Shown here in pieces: positions 54,637 through 64,000 of a stretch of DNA of 64,000 bases; the first letter of the stretch is position 1; each line of letters opens with the position of its first letter. The notes beneath the pieces are model-generated. The model was not told where the DNA came from and ran no database searches. It saw only the letters and a program-made list of their open reading frames with translations. A program made the position numbers and the translations under genes. This stretch comes from Nocardia cyriacigeorgica (GTDB lineage: Bacteria; Actinomycetota; Actinomycetes; Mycobacteriales; Mycobacteriaceae). The stretch is from the NCBI RefSeq assembly GCF_010868145.1, contig NZ_JAAGUY010000006.1, forward strand, positions 1 to 64,000. Direction: 5' to 3'.

Positions 54637-54726
54637 GTTGGCGCTCCAATTCCGGTGTATCGGTTGAGGTGCCGCGCGCTTGGCGCCCCGCGCGATACCT
54701 GCTGGAACGAGAGTTAGCACCCCCAG

Positions 54727-54742
54727 GGTTGAACGTGCAACC
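54727..54742. promoter_or_regulatory. MarR-type operator candidate
   Basis: GGTTG-AACGTG-CAACC is a perfect five-base dyad; its core TTGAACGTGCAA resembles MarR boxes. It lies 91 bases upstream of the MarR-gene start and about 150 upstream of fumarase. The rest of 54637-54888 holds no gene. Confidence 0.5.
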
Positions 54743-54888
54743 TTTTGTGGCGCATCCCAGTGTCACGACAGGTGGATAGGGTTGCCTAACCGCAGGTGTG
54801 GTCCCGATCGGTCGTTAGGCTCGCTGTGCTTCAGTCCAGCCGTGGCTGTGGCCTGAGCCCGACACTTGCCCATAAGGAGTGCGTTGCC

Positions 54889-56565
<1,677 letters not shown>

Positions 56566-56867
56566 GCGACGCGCCCCGAACTCGGGCGAGTCATAGGTTA
56601 TGCACATGATGGGGATGATCTGTGTACAGCTCCGATTCTGAGTGGAATCGGCTGCACGGCAGGCGGTTCCCGAGCGCCTCGAATCGACATCGGTGGTGGT
56701 CAACAGCCTTGACGGCGATGGAGCTGAAAACCATTGCCGCTTGGTGAATGTGATCCACAGCACGTGTATAACCTTGTGGACAGTTGCCGTTTCAAGCTGT
56801 TCGCCCAGGTCGCGCCGAACCCGGCGTGACCTGGGACGCTCGGCGCGTCGCGCTACGATCGACCGCT
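56566..56867. other. Intergenic region after fumarase
   Basis: 302 bases without a gene. Three DnaA-box-like nonamers are seen: TTATGCACA (56598), TGATCCACA (56751) and TGTGGACAG (56775), each one or two changes from TTGTCCACA or TTATCCACA. They may be chance. Confidence 0.4.
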
Positions 56868-57431
56868 ATGTGGCCAATCGGCGAAGCACGCAACAGACGT
56901 CGTCCGCGGCGGCATGCCCGCATTGCGATCGCAGCTGCGGTGGCGCCGTTCGCCGTCGCGCTGAGCGTCGCCGGGCCCGCCAAGGCCGCGCCCGAATCCC
57001 AACCGGCATCCCCGCCGTCGGGCGCCGCCCCCGTCCGGCCGATTGCCGCGGCCGGAACCGAGGGCTTGAACCCGCTGCTGGCACTGGCCTACACGATGGC
57101 CGCCGACGAGGCCCATGCCGCAGGCGTCCCGCTGTCCATCACCTCCGGCTACCGCACCCCAGCCGAGCAACAAGCGCTATGGGATGACGGCATCCACACC
57201 CACGGCAACCCCGCCGAGGCTCGCCGCTGGGTCCTGCCACCCGACGAATCCACCCACGTCACCGGCCACGCCATCGACGTCGGCCCGATCGAGGGTGCAC
57301 GGTGGCTGGAAGCCAACGGGAACCGATGGGGGCTCTGCCGGACTTTCGATAATGAGTGGTGGCATTTCGAGTTGGCCACGTTCCCTGGCCTGCCCTGCCC
57401 GCCCCGTGTGCCTGACGCCAGCGTGCGCTGA
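56868..57431 (+). CDS. Secreted M15-family D-Ala-D-Ala carboxypeptidase-like protein
   Basis: A 187-aa exported peptidase of the VanY type. The N-terminal Arg-rich segment, hydrophobic stretch (about 22-40) and AKA cleavage site form a signal peptide. The catalytic domain has SGYRTPAEQQALW, STHVTGHAIDVGP with two zinc ligands, and NEWWHFEL with the third His. Such enzymes trim the peptidoglycan stem peptide. ATG 56868 puts the signal peptide at the right length; the frame opens 28 codons earlier. Confidence 0.9.
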   Translation: MWPIGEARNRRRPRRHARIAIAAAVAPFAVALSVAGPAKAAPESQPASPPSGAAPVRPIAAAGTEGLNPLLALAYTMAADEAHAAGVPLSITSGYRTPAEQQALWDDGIHTHGNPAEARRWVLPPDESTHVTGHAIDVGPIEGARWLEANGNRWGLCRTFDNEWWHFELATFPGLPCPPRVPDASVR

Positions 57432-57592
57432 GCGGTGCTGGGGCGTCGGTATGCAGGCCCACTATGACGCCGACCTGGCCCGGTTGGAATTGGGTGACAC
57501 GCTGGCAGGCATCGTCCCGATGGCAGGCTAGAAGCGACCTTCCGTGTCAACCGCAGCGGGGTGAATCGTCAGCGCCCCGATGGCAGCCGAGG

Positions 57593-58015
57593 TCAGTTCA
57601 CCGGGGTGGGGAAGCCGCCGATGCGCGTGTTCTGGAAGCTGCTGAACAGCCAATGTCCTCGGCTGCACACGGCCACCCGAGTCTGGATCGATTTCTCGTC
57701 GGGATCCGGTGTCGTGCCCGGTGGTACGGGCCGTCCGGACCGGGTGATCAGGATCGCCGTATCTGGTACCGGGAAATGCAAGTTCAGCACCTCCGGCTCC
57801 AGCATCCGGGTCCCTTTCATGAACCCGTTCAACCCCTCCTGCACGGTGGCCGCGATCGGTCCGCGGCCTCGGATGTACTCGCCGAATACCGAGACGAAGA
57901 CGGCGTCCTCGGTGAAGGTGTCCGCGAAGGCGGCGCCGTCTGCGGCCGCCCATGCCTCGATCTGAGCGTGCAGAAGGGCCCTCAGCTCATTGTCGGTGGT
58001 CACATCGTCGGTCAT
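57593..58015 (-). CDS. SnoaL/SgcJ-like NTF2-fold protein
   Basis: A 140-aa NTF2-fold protein of the SgcJ/EcaC type: LRALLHAQIEAWAAADGAAFADTFTEDAVFV and a following GRGPIAATVQEGLNGFMKGT (only short parts quoted) are typical. Homologues are often annotated oxidoreductases without proof, and can be cyclases or binding proteins. ATG 58015 with GGAAG six bases upstream is used rather than the start 13 codons earlier. It stands alone next to the divergent XRE regulator; the substrate is unknown. Confidence 0.8.
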   Translation of the reverse strand: MTDDVTTDNELRALLHAQIEAWAAADGAAFADTFTEDAVFVSVFGEYIRGRGPIAATVQEGLNGFMKGTRMLEPEVLNLHFPVPDTAILITRSGRPVPPGTTPDPDEKSIQTRVAVCSRGHWLFSSFQNTRIGGFPTPVN

Positions 58016-58144
58016 GCGTTCTTCCTCTCTTGATGAGCCGGTGGGCTCAGCCACGAGATTGCCAGGGCGTTGATCGCGTGCTCAATGACCTCACAGGTCA
58101 TGAACCGATTGGGCCCGCGGGGACGGGATCGCTAGTCTGCGGGG

Positions 58145-58984
58145 GTGCGACAGGGCAACCAGGGTTCTCCGGTCGGGGCGTTGTTGCGGCAATGGCGGCA
58201 CCGGCGACGGTTGAGTCAGCTCGAGCTCGCCTTGGCGGCCGACAGTTCGGCGCGCCACATTTCCTACCTCGAGACCGGCCGATCGCAGCCGAGCCGGGCG
58301 ATGGTGCTGAAGCTGTGCGAGGCGCTGGATGTGCCGTCGCGAGAGCGGAATACGGTACTGTTGGCCGGCGGGTTCACGCCGGAGCATCGGGACAGCCCGC
58401 TCGACGAAGCGGAGCTGGCGTCGACGCGGATCGCGTGGGAGACCATGCTCGCCGCGCATGAGCCGTACCCGGCGGTGCTGGTGGACCGGTACTGGAACGT
58501 CATCACCGCGAATCGCGGTATGAAACTATTCGAGACCGCGATCGCCGACGAGGTGGCCGCCGAGCCGTCCAATGTGTACCGCATCGCCCTGTACCCGGAA
58601 GGGCCGGCGTCGCCCGCCCGGATGGTCAACTACCGGCAGGTCCGAAAGTATCTCCTGGAGAGGCTGATCGGGCAGGTGCGTGCGACTGGAGATCCGGCTC
58701 TGCAGGATCTCTACGACGAGGTATCCCACTATCCGCTGCCAGCGGAGCCCGACGAGATCATCGACGAGGTGACACCGAGCCCGTTCTCGATACCGGTACG
58801 CATCCGCACCGCCGCCGGTGAGCTGCGAATGTTCAGCACCACCATGACGTTCGGTGCCCCATCCGACGTCACCCTGGCCGAACTCGCCATCGAGCTGTTC
58901 TATCCGCTGGACGGCTCCACCGCAGCGATCCTGCACGAGCTGGCCCGAGCCGGCGGGTTTCCGGTCGGCGACGGCGCACGATGA
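58145..58984 (+). CDS. XRE-family regulator with MmyB-like domain
   Basis: A 279-aa regulator. The helix-turn-helix (about 10-65) has LSQLELALAADSSARHISYLETGRSQPSRAMV in the usual XRE pattern, quoted as ISYLETGRSQPSRA. The C-terminal MmyB-type ligand domain (about 95-275) has YPAVLVDRYWNVITANRGM. MmyB-domain proteins probably bind fatty-acid-like ligands. The gene ends in an ATGA overlap with a 37-codon reading frame. It diverges from the SnoaL-like gene. Confidence 0.88.
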   Translation: MRQGNQGSPVGALLRQWRHRRRLSQLELALAADSSARHISYLETGRSQPSRAMVLKLCEALDVPSRERNTVLLAGGFTPEHRDSPLDEAELASTRIAWETMLAAHEPYPAVLVDRYWNVITANRGMKLFETAIADEVAAEPSNVYRIALYPEGPASPARMVNYRQVRKYLLERLIGQVRATGDPALQDLYDEVSHYPLPAEPDEIIDEVTPSPFSIPVRIRTAAGELRMFSTTMTFGAPSDVTLAELAIELFYPLDGSTAAILHELARAGGFPVGDGAR

Positions 58985-59094
58985 CGTTCGGCGTGCCGCC
59001 TGATCCGAGTCCGTGGCCGGCGACGGATCGTGCGTCGTTTCTGGGTGCCTTCCCGGACAACATCCTCTTCGCCCAGGACCGGTACCACTACTGA
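58981..59094 (+). CDS. Possible 37-aa peptide coupled to the XRE gene
   Basis: MTFGVPPDPSPWPATDR starts in an ATGA overlap with the XRE stop codon, and the frame ends ILFAQDRYHY at 59094. No membrane helix. The coupling is the only positive sign. I do not recognise it; it could be chance, a degraded gene or a small effector. Confidence 0.35.
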   Translation: MTFGVPPDPSPWPATDRASFLGAFPDNILFAQDRYHY

Positions 59095-59315
59095 TGGCAC
59101 TATTCGCGAGCGGTCAGCAGCAGGTCGAGTTTGTTGGCATCACGCGAGCACAGCGCTTCGACGCGCGCCCCGGGCTGTTCGGCGTGGTGATCCTGCCTGC
59201 ACCGGGGCATCTCGGGCCGCTCGAACTGAACCGTGTGATGGAGGTTGCCGACGTCGAGGTGGTGTTACCGCGTCTGTCGTTCGCACGATGGTCGACGGTT
59301 GAGGCCGGGCGGTGA
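59094..59315 (+). CDS. Possible 73-aa protein coupled to the 37-aa frame
   Basis: The ATG overlaps the previous stop as TGATG. The product contains LFGVVILPAPGHLGP and ELNRVMEVADVEVVLPRL, a plausible strand/helix pattern, and lacks membrane helices. It has no known family. Together with the 37-aa frame it suggests a translationally coupled chain behind the XRE regulator, but the coding evidence is weak. Confidence 0.35.
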   Translation: MALFASGQQQVEFVGITRAQRFDARPGLFGVVILPAPGHLGPLELNRVMEVADVEVVLPRLSFARWSTVEAGR

Positions 59316-59425
59316 GCGGATGGGTCGTTGCCGGGCTCGTGGTCGCGGTCGGTGTGCGCCGCAGCTTGTGTTGGTGCTGGCGATCTGGTGGCCGGGTGGG
59401 GAACGAGACCATCGACCGCATGGAA

Positions 59426-60604
59426 TCAGGCTGTCGAGGTGACCATTTCGGAGGTCCGTGGCGAGGCCGGGTCGCGCAGGGTGCCGAACAGTAGCGAGCT
59501 GAGTACGGGCATCACTATCAGCGGGATCAACGCGACCTGGAGGGAGGTGGCGTCGGCGAGGCTGCCGAGCAGAGGGCTGGCCAGTCCGCCGATGGAGACG
59601 GTGAGTCCGAGGGTGACGCCGCCGGCGGTGCCGACCCGCGAGGGTAGGTAGTCCTGACTCAGGGTGACCTGGAGTGAGAACGGCACGTAGAGGCCGATCG
59701 AGGTCAATGCCACGAACAGGTAGATGCCTGGACCCGACACGCACACGACTCCGGCGATTGCCAAGGCGCTCATGGCATATGACCGGCGCGACACGGTCGT
59801 CCTGTCCGAGCGGCCGACCAGGTGCCCACCCAGGACCGAGCCGAACACGCCACCGAGGAAGAGGACGAACAGTGCCGCGGTGCCCGCGAGCGCGCTTCCG
59901 TGCATCCGCTGCTCGACGTAGACGGCAATGAAGGTGCTCAAACCGACGAACGCGATCGAGCGGAACACCACGGCCAGCGACAGCCTGAGAAATGACGGGA
60001 TGTCGTCGTGACCGCTGGGCGCGAACTCCGCGGCACCGGCGGCCCGGCGCCGTTGCAGGGCCAGCAGCACCGGTAGTGTCATCGCGGCCCCGGCCAACGC
60101 GGGAATCAGCAGTAGTGGAGTCCAGTTCAACCCACCGAACGCGACCGTGCCGGCGACCAGCAATGGCGCCAGGGCGAAGCCGATATTGCCGCCGGTGGAG
60201 AAGTACGCCATGGAGGTGTGGCTGCCCTGGCTGGTTGCCCGAGCGATCCGAGCGGCTTCGGGATGATAGGCCGCGACTCCGATCCCCGAGATGGCGGCGA
60301 ACACCAAGGTGAGCGCGTAGGACCCCGACAAGCCGCTGGCCGCGACTCCCGCGCCACCGACCATGGTGCTCAACGGCAGCAGCCCCGGCATCGACCAACG
60401 GTCGGTGAGCGCGCCGAAGAGCGGTTGGACCACGGAGGACAGCAGTGACGCCGCAAGCACGATGCCCGATGCGGCGGCGTAGGTGTAGGCCCGGTCAGCG
60501 ACGAAGAATGGTACGAGCGCGGCGATGGCGCCCTGGTAGACGTCAACGCAGGCATGGCCGGCGGATAGCAACAAGATGGAAGTGTTTCGGCGCATGGATT
60601 CCAT
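59426..60604 (-). CDS. MFS exporter, fosmidomycin-resistance type
   Basis: A 392-aa major facilitator with about 12 membrane helices. GHACVDVYQGAIAALVPFF near the start and GVAAYHPEAARIA in helix 4-5 are hallmarks of the Fsr-like family. The loop between helices 2 and 3 has FGALTDRW. Several Met codons lie at the start; ATG 60604 is used (60595 also possible). It is divergent from an AraC regulator 49 bases away, which probably controls it. Substrate unknown, likely a small drug. Confidence 0.88.
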   Translation of the reverse strand: MESMRRNTSILLLSAGHACVDVYQGAIAALVPFFVADRAYTYAAASGIVLAASLLSSVVQPLFGALTDRWSMPGLLPLSTMVGGAGVAASGLSGSYALTLVFAAISGIGVAAYHPEAARIARATSQGSHTSMAYFSTGGNIGFALAPLLVAGTVAFGGLNWTPLLLIPALAGAAMTLPVLLALQRRRAAGAAEFAPSGHDDIPSFLRLSLAVVFRSIAFVGLSTFIAVYVEQRMHGSALAGTAALFVLFLGGVFGSVLGGHLVGRSDRTTVSRRSYAMSALAIAGVVCVSGPGIYLFVALTSIGLYVPFSLQVTLSQDYLPSRVGTAGGVTLGLTVSIGGLASPLLGSLADATSLQVALIPLIVMPVLSSLLFGTLRDPASPRTSEMVTSTA

Positions 60605-60653
60605 GCTCACCACCGGGGCCGCTGTCCCGCTTCCAATAAACTGACACGTTGTA

Positions 60654-61388
60654 ATGGAAATCCGCCATCAGTCTGTCGCGCCGACCCGCGCTCAACTCCT
60701 CGCGCCCGGCGAGCAGATCGACGCTCACCGTCACGATGACCACCAGATCATCTATGCCGGGCGCGGCGTGCTGTCGATCACCACCAGCGCGGGCACGTGG
60801 GTTGCTCCCGGGACGCACGCCATCTGGGTACCCGCCGGTACCGTCCACGCTCACCGTGCTTACGGCGAACTGGAGCTGCACGTGCTCGGCCTCCCTGCGA
60901 CCGACAATCCACTCGGGCTCACCTCACCCACGGTGCTGACCGTCGGCCCTTTGCTGCGGGAGCTGATCCTTGCCTTCACCCGCGACACCAGAGACACCCC
61001 GGAACGCATGCGGCTTCGCGCGGTCCTGCTCGACCAGTTGCGTGCCTCACCACAACAACCACTGCACCTGCCCACCCCCACGGCACCCTTGTTGCGGACG
61101 GTGTGTGCGCTGCTCGCCGACAACCCCGGCGACACCCGCACTCTGACCGAACTCGGCCGCGAAGTCGGAGCCAGCGACCGCACGCTGTCGCGGCTGTTCC
61201 ACAATGACCTCGGCTTGACCTTCCCGCAGTGGCGCACTCAACTACGCCTGCACCACGCACTGGTCCTGCTCGCCGAGAAAACCCCGGTCACCACCGTCGC
61301 TCACCGCTGCGGCTGGGCTTCGGCCAGCGCATTCATCGACACCTTCCGCAAGACCTTCGGCCATACTCCCGGCGCCCACCTGCCCTGA
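60654..61388 (+). CDS. AraC-family regulator with cupin domain
   Basis: A 244-aa regulator. The N-terminal cupin (about 15-80) has HRHDDHQIIYAGRGVLSI, and the C-terminal two helix-turn-helix motifs (about 145-240) have LTELGREVGASDRTLSRLF and RCGWASASAFIDTFRKTFG with PGAHLP at the end. This is the usual activator layout of small-molecule-responsive exporters. The start ATG lies inside an imperfect dyad (TTCCA at 60631, TGGAA at 60655). It is divergent from the MFS gene. Confidence 0.88.
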   Translation: MEIRHQSVAPTRAQLLAPGEQIDAHRHDDHQIIYAGRGVLSITTSAGTWVAPGTHAIWVPAGTVHAHRAYGELELHVLGLPATDNPLGLTSPTVLTVGPLLRELILAFTRDTRDTPERMRLRAVLLDQLRASPQQPLHLPTPTAPLLRTVCALLADNPGDTRTLTELGREVGASDRTLSRLFHNDLGLTFPQWRTQLRLHHALVLLAEKTPVTTVAHRCGWASASAFIDTFRKTFGHTPGAHLP

Positions 61389-61649
61389 TTCTCGACCCGA
61401 GATGTCGCGATCCACGCCAGTCAGGATGGGCGAGGTCTGGTGGGCACAGGAAGGGACGTTGGGTAGGTGACGGGCTGATTCGGGCATCGCTGGGTGTCGC
61501 TGATGAATGCCGGATGCAGCCGGAGCCGGTTCTGCTCCGCACCGCAGCGCAGCGCTTCACCAGGGAACAGATCCCGCCGGGAATCCCCCGGGCGGCAGCG
61601 CATTCGCGCGCGAAGCTGCCACCGGGGGGACTGGTCGTCGAAGCGATCC

Positions 61650-63386
61650 TCAGCCGCGTGCGGCGGTGAGCCTCCACCCGGCCGCCCGGGTGCGTTCCGA
61701 CCAGAACGCCGCGTACCGCCCGTCGGCCGCGACCAGCTCGTCGTGCGTGCCGCGCTCCACGATCCCGCCCTCATCGAGGAACAGGATCTGGTCGGCGTGG
61801 CGGATGGTTGGCAGGCGGTGGGCGACCACGAGCACGGTTTTGCCCTGGGTGAGTTCGCGGATACCGCGCACGACGGCGGCCTCGTTCTGCGGGTCGAGGG
61901 CGCTGGTCGCCTCGTCGAGGAGCACGATGGGCGCGTTCTTGAGCAGGGCCCGCGCGATCGAGATGCGCTGGCGCTCACCGCCCGACAGCGCGGTGCCGCC
62001 CTCGCCGACGCGGGTGTCCCAGCCCTCGGGCAGCCGTGCGGCGATCTCGTCGACCCGCGCGGTGCGGGCCGCCTGGAGCACTTCGTCGTCGGTGGCGTCC
62101 GGTCGTCCGACGCGGATGTTGTCCAGGACCGTCTGGTCGAACAGGTACACGTCCTGGAAGACGAGGGAGACCTGGTTCAGCAGGGTCTCCGAGGTCAGAT
62201 CGCGGACATCGCGGTCGCCGAGCAGGATGCGGCCGCGGTCCGCGTCGTAGAACCGGGCGGCCAACCGGAGCACCGTGGTCTTGCCCGCGCCGCTGGGTCC
62301 GACGATCGCGGTGGTCGTCCCCGCCGGTGCCTTGAACGACACGCCCTCCAGCACGGTGTTGTCCGACCGGTAGCCGAAAGTGACGTCGTCGAACCGGACA
62401 CCGGCGTCGACCGGCTGCGTGGGCTCGGCCGGCTCGGCGACCACCGGGGTGTCGAGGAACTTGTTGATCTTGTTCACCGCGACCATCGCGCGGCGGATGG
62501 CCGTCGACAACTCGGCGGCCTGGTTGAGCGGCTCGACGAACCGGGAGCTCACGGCGATCAATGCGATCGCGACCGGCACCGAGATTTCGCCCGACGTGGA
62601 CAGCGAGATCGCCAGCCACACCAGGGGAATGAACGTCAGCTGCACGACGAAGGCGAAGATCACCAGGCCGGGCACGGACGCCCAGATGGAGCGCGTGGTG
62701 GCGCGGCCCTGTTCGCGCAGCGCCGTCCGCAGCGCGTCGGTGCCCGCGTCGTCGGCGCCGAAAGCGCGCAGCACCGGTTGCGCCTGGGCGAATTCGATGA
62801 CGCGGGAGTTGGCCTCGGCGGCAGCCTGATGCTGGCCCACGGTGGCGTGTGCGTAGAGCGACCCGCCCCACTTGTTCACGAAGTAGAGGACAGGTGCGCT
62901 CACCACCATCGCCAGGGAGATCCGCCAGTCGATGAACAGCATGCCGACAGCGACCGTCATCGGCACCAGCACGGCGGTGACCAGTGGCGTGAGCAGGTGC
63001 GCGAACACGCCCATCACCTCGCGGGTGCTGGAGGTGATCAAGCGTGACGCCTGGCCCGAAGTGGCCGGGCCGAACGCGCCGAGTGGCATGGCGCCCAGGT
63101 GATCGCCGAGCCGCATCTGCAGGTGGCGCATGAGCGCGACGCCGATGCGCAGGCCGATCTGAGCCTGCAGGAAGCTGGCGGCGGCGACCACCAGGTAGGC
63201 GGCCACGATCCCAGCGAGCCACCAGCCCGCGCGATCGAGGCGATCGGCGAAAACGTCTTCGAGCAGCGGCGCGAGCAGGACGTAGGCGATGCCCTGCGCG
63301 ATCGACAGCACGATCAGCGCGGTGCCGTAGCGGGGGAGCAGCGGCCGGTGCGCCTCGGGCACCAGTCGGGTGAGCTGGCGAATCAT
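61650..63386 (-). CDS. ABC transporter half, IrtB/YbtQ-like
   Basis: A 578-aa exporter-fold half-transporter. The membrane domain (about 1-320) has six helices. The ATPase has Walker A VGPSGAGKTTVL, signature ALSGGERQRISIA, Walker B PIVLLDEATSALD and the switch AHRL. The first residues, MIRQLTRLVPEAHR, and RVIEFAQAQPVLRA resemble mycobacterial IrtB, which with IrtA imports siderophore. ATG 63386 overlaps the stop of the upstream partner gene (ATGA). Siderophore import is likely but not proven. Confidence 0.85.
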   Translation of the reverse strand: MIRQLTRLVPEAHRPLLPRYGTALIVLSIAQGIAYVLLAPLLEDVFADRLDRAGWWLAGIVAAYLVVAAASFLQAQIGLRIGVALMRHLQMRLGDHLGAMPLGAFGPATSGQASRLITSSTREVMGVFAHLLTPLVTAVLVPMTVAVGMLFIDWRISLAMVVSAPVLYFVNKWGGSLYAHATVGQHQAAAEANSRVIEFAQAQPVLRAFGADDAGTDALRTALREQGRATTRSIWASVPGLVIFAFVVQLTFIPLVWLAISLSTSGEISVPVAIALIAVSSRFVEPLNQAAELSTAIRRAMVAVNKINKFLDTPVVAEPAEPTQPVDAGVRFDDVTFGYRSDNTVLEGVSFKAPAGTTTAIVGPSGAGKTTVLRLAARFYDADRGRILLGDRDVRDLTSETLLNQVSLVFQDVYLFDQTVLDNIRVGRPDATDDEVLQAARTARVDEIAARLPEGWDTRVGEGGTALSGGERQRISIARALLKNAPIVLLDEATSALDPQNEAAVVRGIRELTQGKTVLVVAHRLPTIRHADQILFLDEGGIVERGTHDELVAADGRYAAFWSERTRAAGWRLTAARG

Positions 63387-64000
63387 CGTGCGGCTCCCTC
63401 GATTTCGTCGAGATCGCGGACCGCGGCCTCGTTCGCGTCCCATAGCCCGCGGTAGGTTCCGGCCGCCGCGAGCAATTCGTCGTGTGTGCCCTGCTCGACC
63501 AGTTTGCCGTCCTCGAGGACGAGCAACTCGTCGACGCCGGTGATGGTGTGCAGGCGATGCGCGATCACCAGTACCGTGCGCCCGGCGACCAGTTCGGCCA
63601 GAGCGTCCTGGATCGCCGCTTCCGATTCTGGGTCGGCGAACGCGGTCGCCTCGTCGAGCACCAGGATCGGTGCGTCGGCCAGCAGCGCGCGAGCGATCGA
63701 GAGTCGTTGCGCCTCACCGCCGGACAGCCGCGCGTCATCGCCGATCACGGAGTCGTAACCGCGCGGGAGTTCCAGGATGCGCTCGTGGATCTGCGACGCG
63801 CGCGCGACGCGCTCGATTTCCTCGTCGCTCGCGTCCGGCCGCGCCAGCGCCAGGTTCGCGCGCACCGTGTCGTGGAGCAGGCGCACGTCCTGGAACACGA
63901 ATGCCACGCGCCGGTACAGGTCCTCCTGCCGCATGGAGCGAATGTCCTGGCCATCGATGGTGATACGGCCCCGCGTGACGTCGTGGAACCGCGGCAGCAG
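63383..64000 (-). CDS. ABC transporter half, partial at window end
   Basis: The C-terminal 205 residues of a second half-transporter. The signature is RLSGGEAQRLSIA, Walker B is ILVLDEATAFADPE, and the switch is IAHRL. The Asp/Ala in place of the usual Ser-Ala-Leu-Asp D-loop (ATAFAD) is typical of IrtA/YbtP partners. The reading frame stays open to the last base of the window (DVTRGRITIDGQDI), so the start, membrane domain and Walker A lie outside. It is coupled to the gene at 61650 by four bases. Confidence 0.85.
   Translation of the reverse strand: MLPRFHDVTRGRITIDGQDIRSMRQEDLYRRVAFVFQDVRLLHDTVRANLALARPDASDEEIERVARASQIHERILELPRGYDSVIGDDARLSGGEAQRLSIARALLADAPILVLDEATAFADPESEAAIQDALAELVAGRTVLVIAHRLHTITGVDELLVLEDGKLVEQGTHDELLAAAGTYRGLWDANEAAVRDLDEIEGAAR

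Noticed and set aside
56598..56783. Three DnaA-box-like nonamers suggesting an origin
   Set aside because: No dnaA, dnaN or AT-rich unwinding region is present; matches are imperfect and could be chance.
57451..57531. 26-codon frame starting MQAHYDADLARLELGD after the M15 peptidase
   Set aside because: No ribosome site, no coupling, no recognisable family; too short to support.
59312..59494. 60-codon frame overlapping the end of the 73-codon frame by GTGA and containing a hydrophobic start
   Set aside because: It runs into the convergent MFS gene and its second half has shadow-like composition. A third coupled gene is not supported enough.
61494..63047. Plus-strand open frame opposite the IrtB-like gene (about 515 codons)
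   Set aside because: Antisense to an ABC transporter with complete motifs.

Overview
The window is high-GC actinobacterial DNA, most likely from Nocardia or a close mycolic-acid-containing relative. Three things support this. The first 16.5 kb follows the Mycobacterium tuberculosis gene order ctaB, qor, ctaA-like, ABC transporter, mptB, sufR-sufB-sufD-sufC-sufS-sufU-sufT. MptB is a lipomannan/arabinan-core enzyme of mycolata. A conservon (sensor kinase, roadblock, DUF742, GTPase, P450) is a typical filamentous-actinobacterial module. GTG and TTG starts and ATGA overlaps are common. I saw no rRNA, tRNA, CRISPR array, insertion sequence or phage gene.

Layout. 0.1-10 kb: haem O and haem A synthesis (ctaB, ctaA), quinone oxidoreductase, PucR-type regulator, the ohrR-ohr peroxide pair, an ABC exporter and mptB. 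10-16.5 kb: the complete SUF iron-sulfur assembly operon behind its repressor gene sufR, with a SufR-type operator on the sufR start codon. 16.6-20.3 kb: a two-gene unit made of a CHAT-domain (caspase-like) protease and an alpha/beta hydrolase, the best candidate here for an undescribed system. 20.9-29.2 kb: a conservon with four P450 genes instead of the usual one or two; three of them have lost the ExxR motif. 29.3-39.9 kb: drug-type ABC exporter, PhaC-like hydrolase, WYL regulator, short UvrA-like ABC protein, universal stress protein, Acg-type nitroreductase, an unknown membrane protein and an L,D-transpeptidase. 40-46 kb: a debranching-type glycosidase coupled to a GT4 glycosyltransferase, a small cysteine-containing protein, a cyclodeaminase-like protein and an LLM-family flavin/F420 oxidoreductase.

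46.2-51.2 kb: a six-gene stressosome/partner-switch operon (RsbR, RsbS, RsbT, RsbX-like phosphatase, a large RsbU-type phosphatase fused to an RsbW-type kinase domain, RsbV-like STAS), preceded by a SigB/SigF-like promoter. 51.4-54.0 kb: mftR diverging from mftE-mftD, a mycofactocin fragment without mftA, mftB, mftC or mftF. 54.1-64 kb: MarR regulator, class I fumarase, secreted M15 peptidase, SnoaL-like protein, MmyB-type XRE regulator with two tiny coupled reading frames, MFS exporter with a divergent AraC regulator, and an IrtB/YbtQ-like ABC transporter pair whose second gene runs off the end.

A recurring theme is redox and stress: SUF assembly, the iron-sulfur fumarase, Ohr, mycofactocin enzymes, P450s, Usp/Acg proteins and the stressosome could work in one oxidative/energy-stress physiology. 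That link is inference; the genes do not form one operon.
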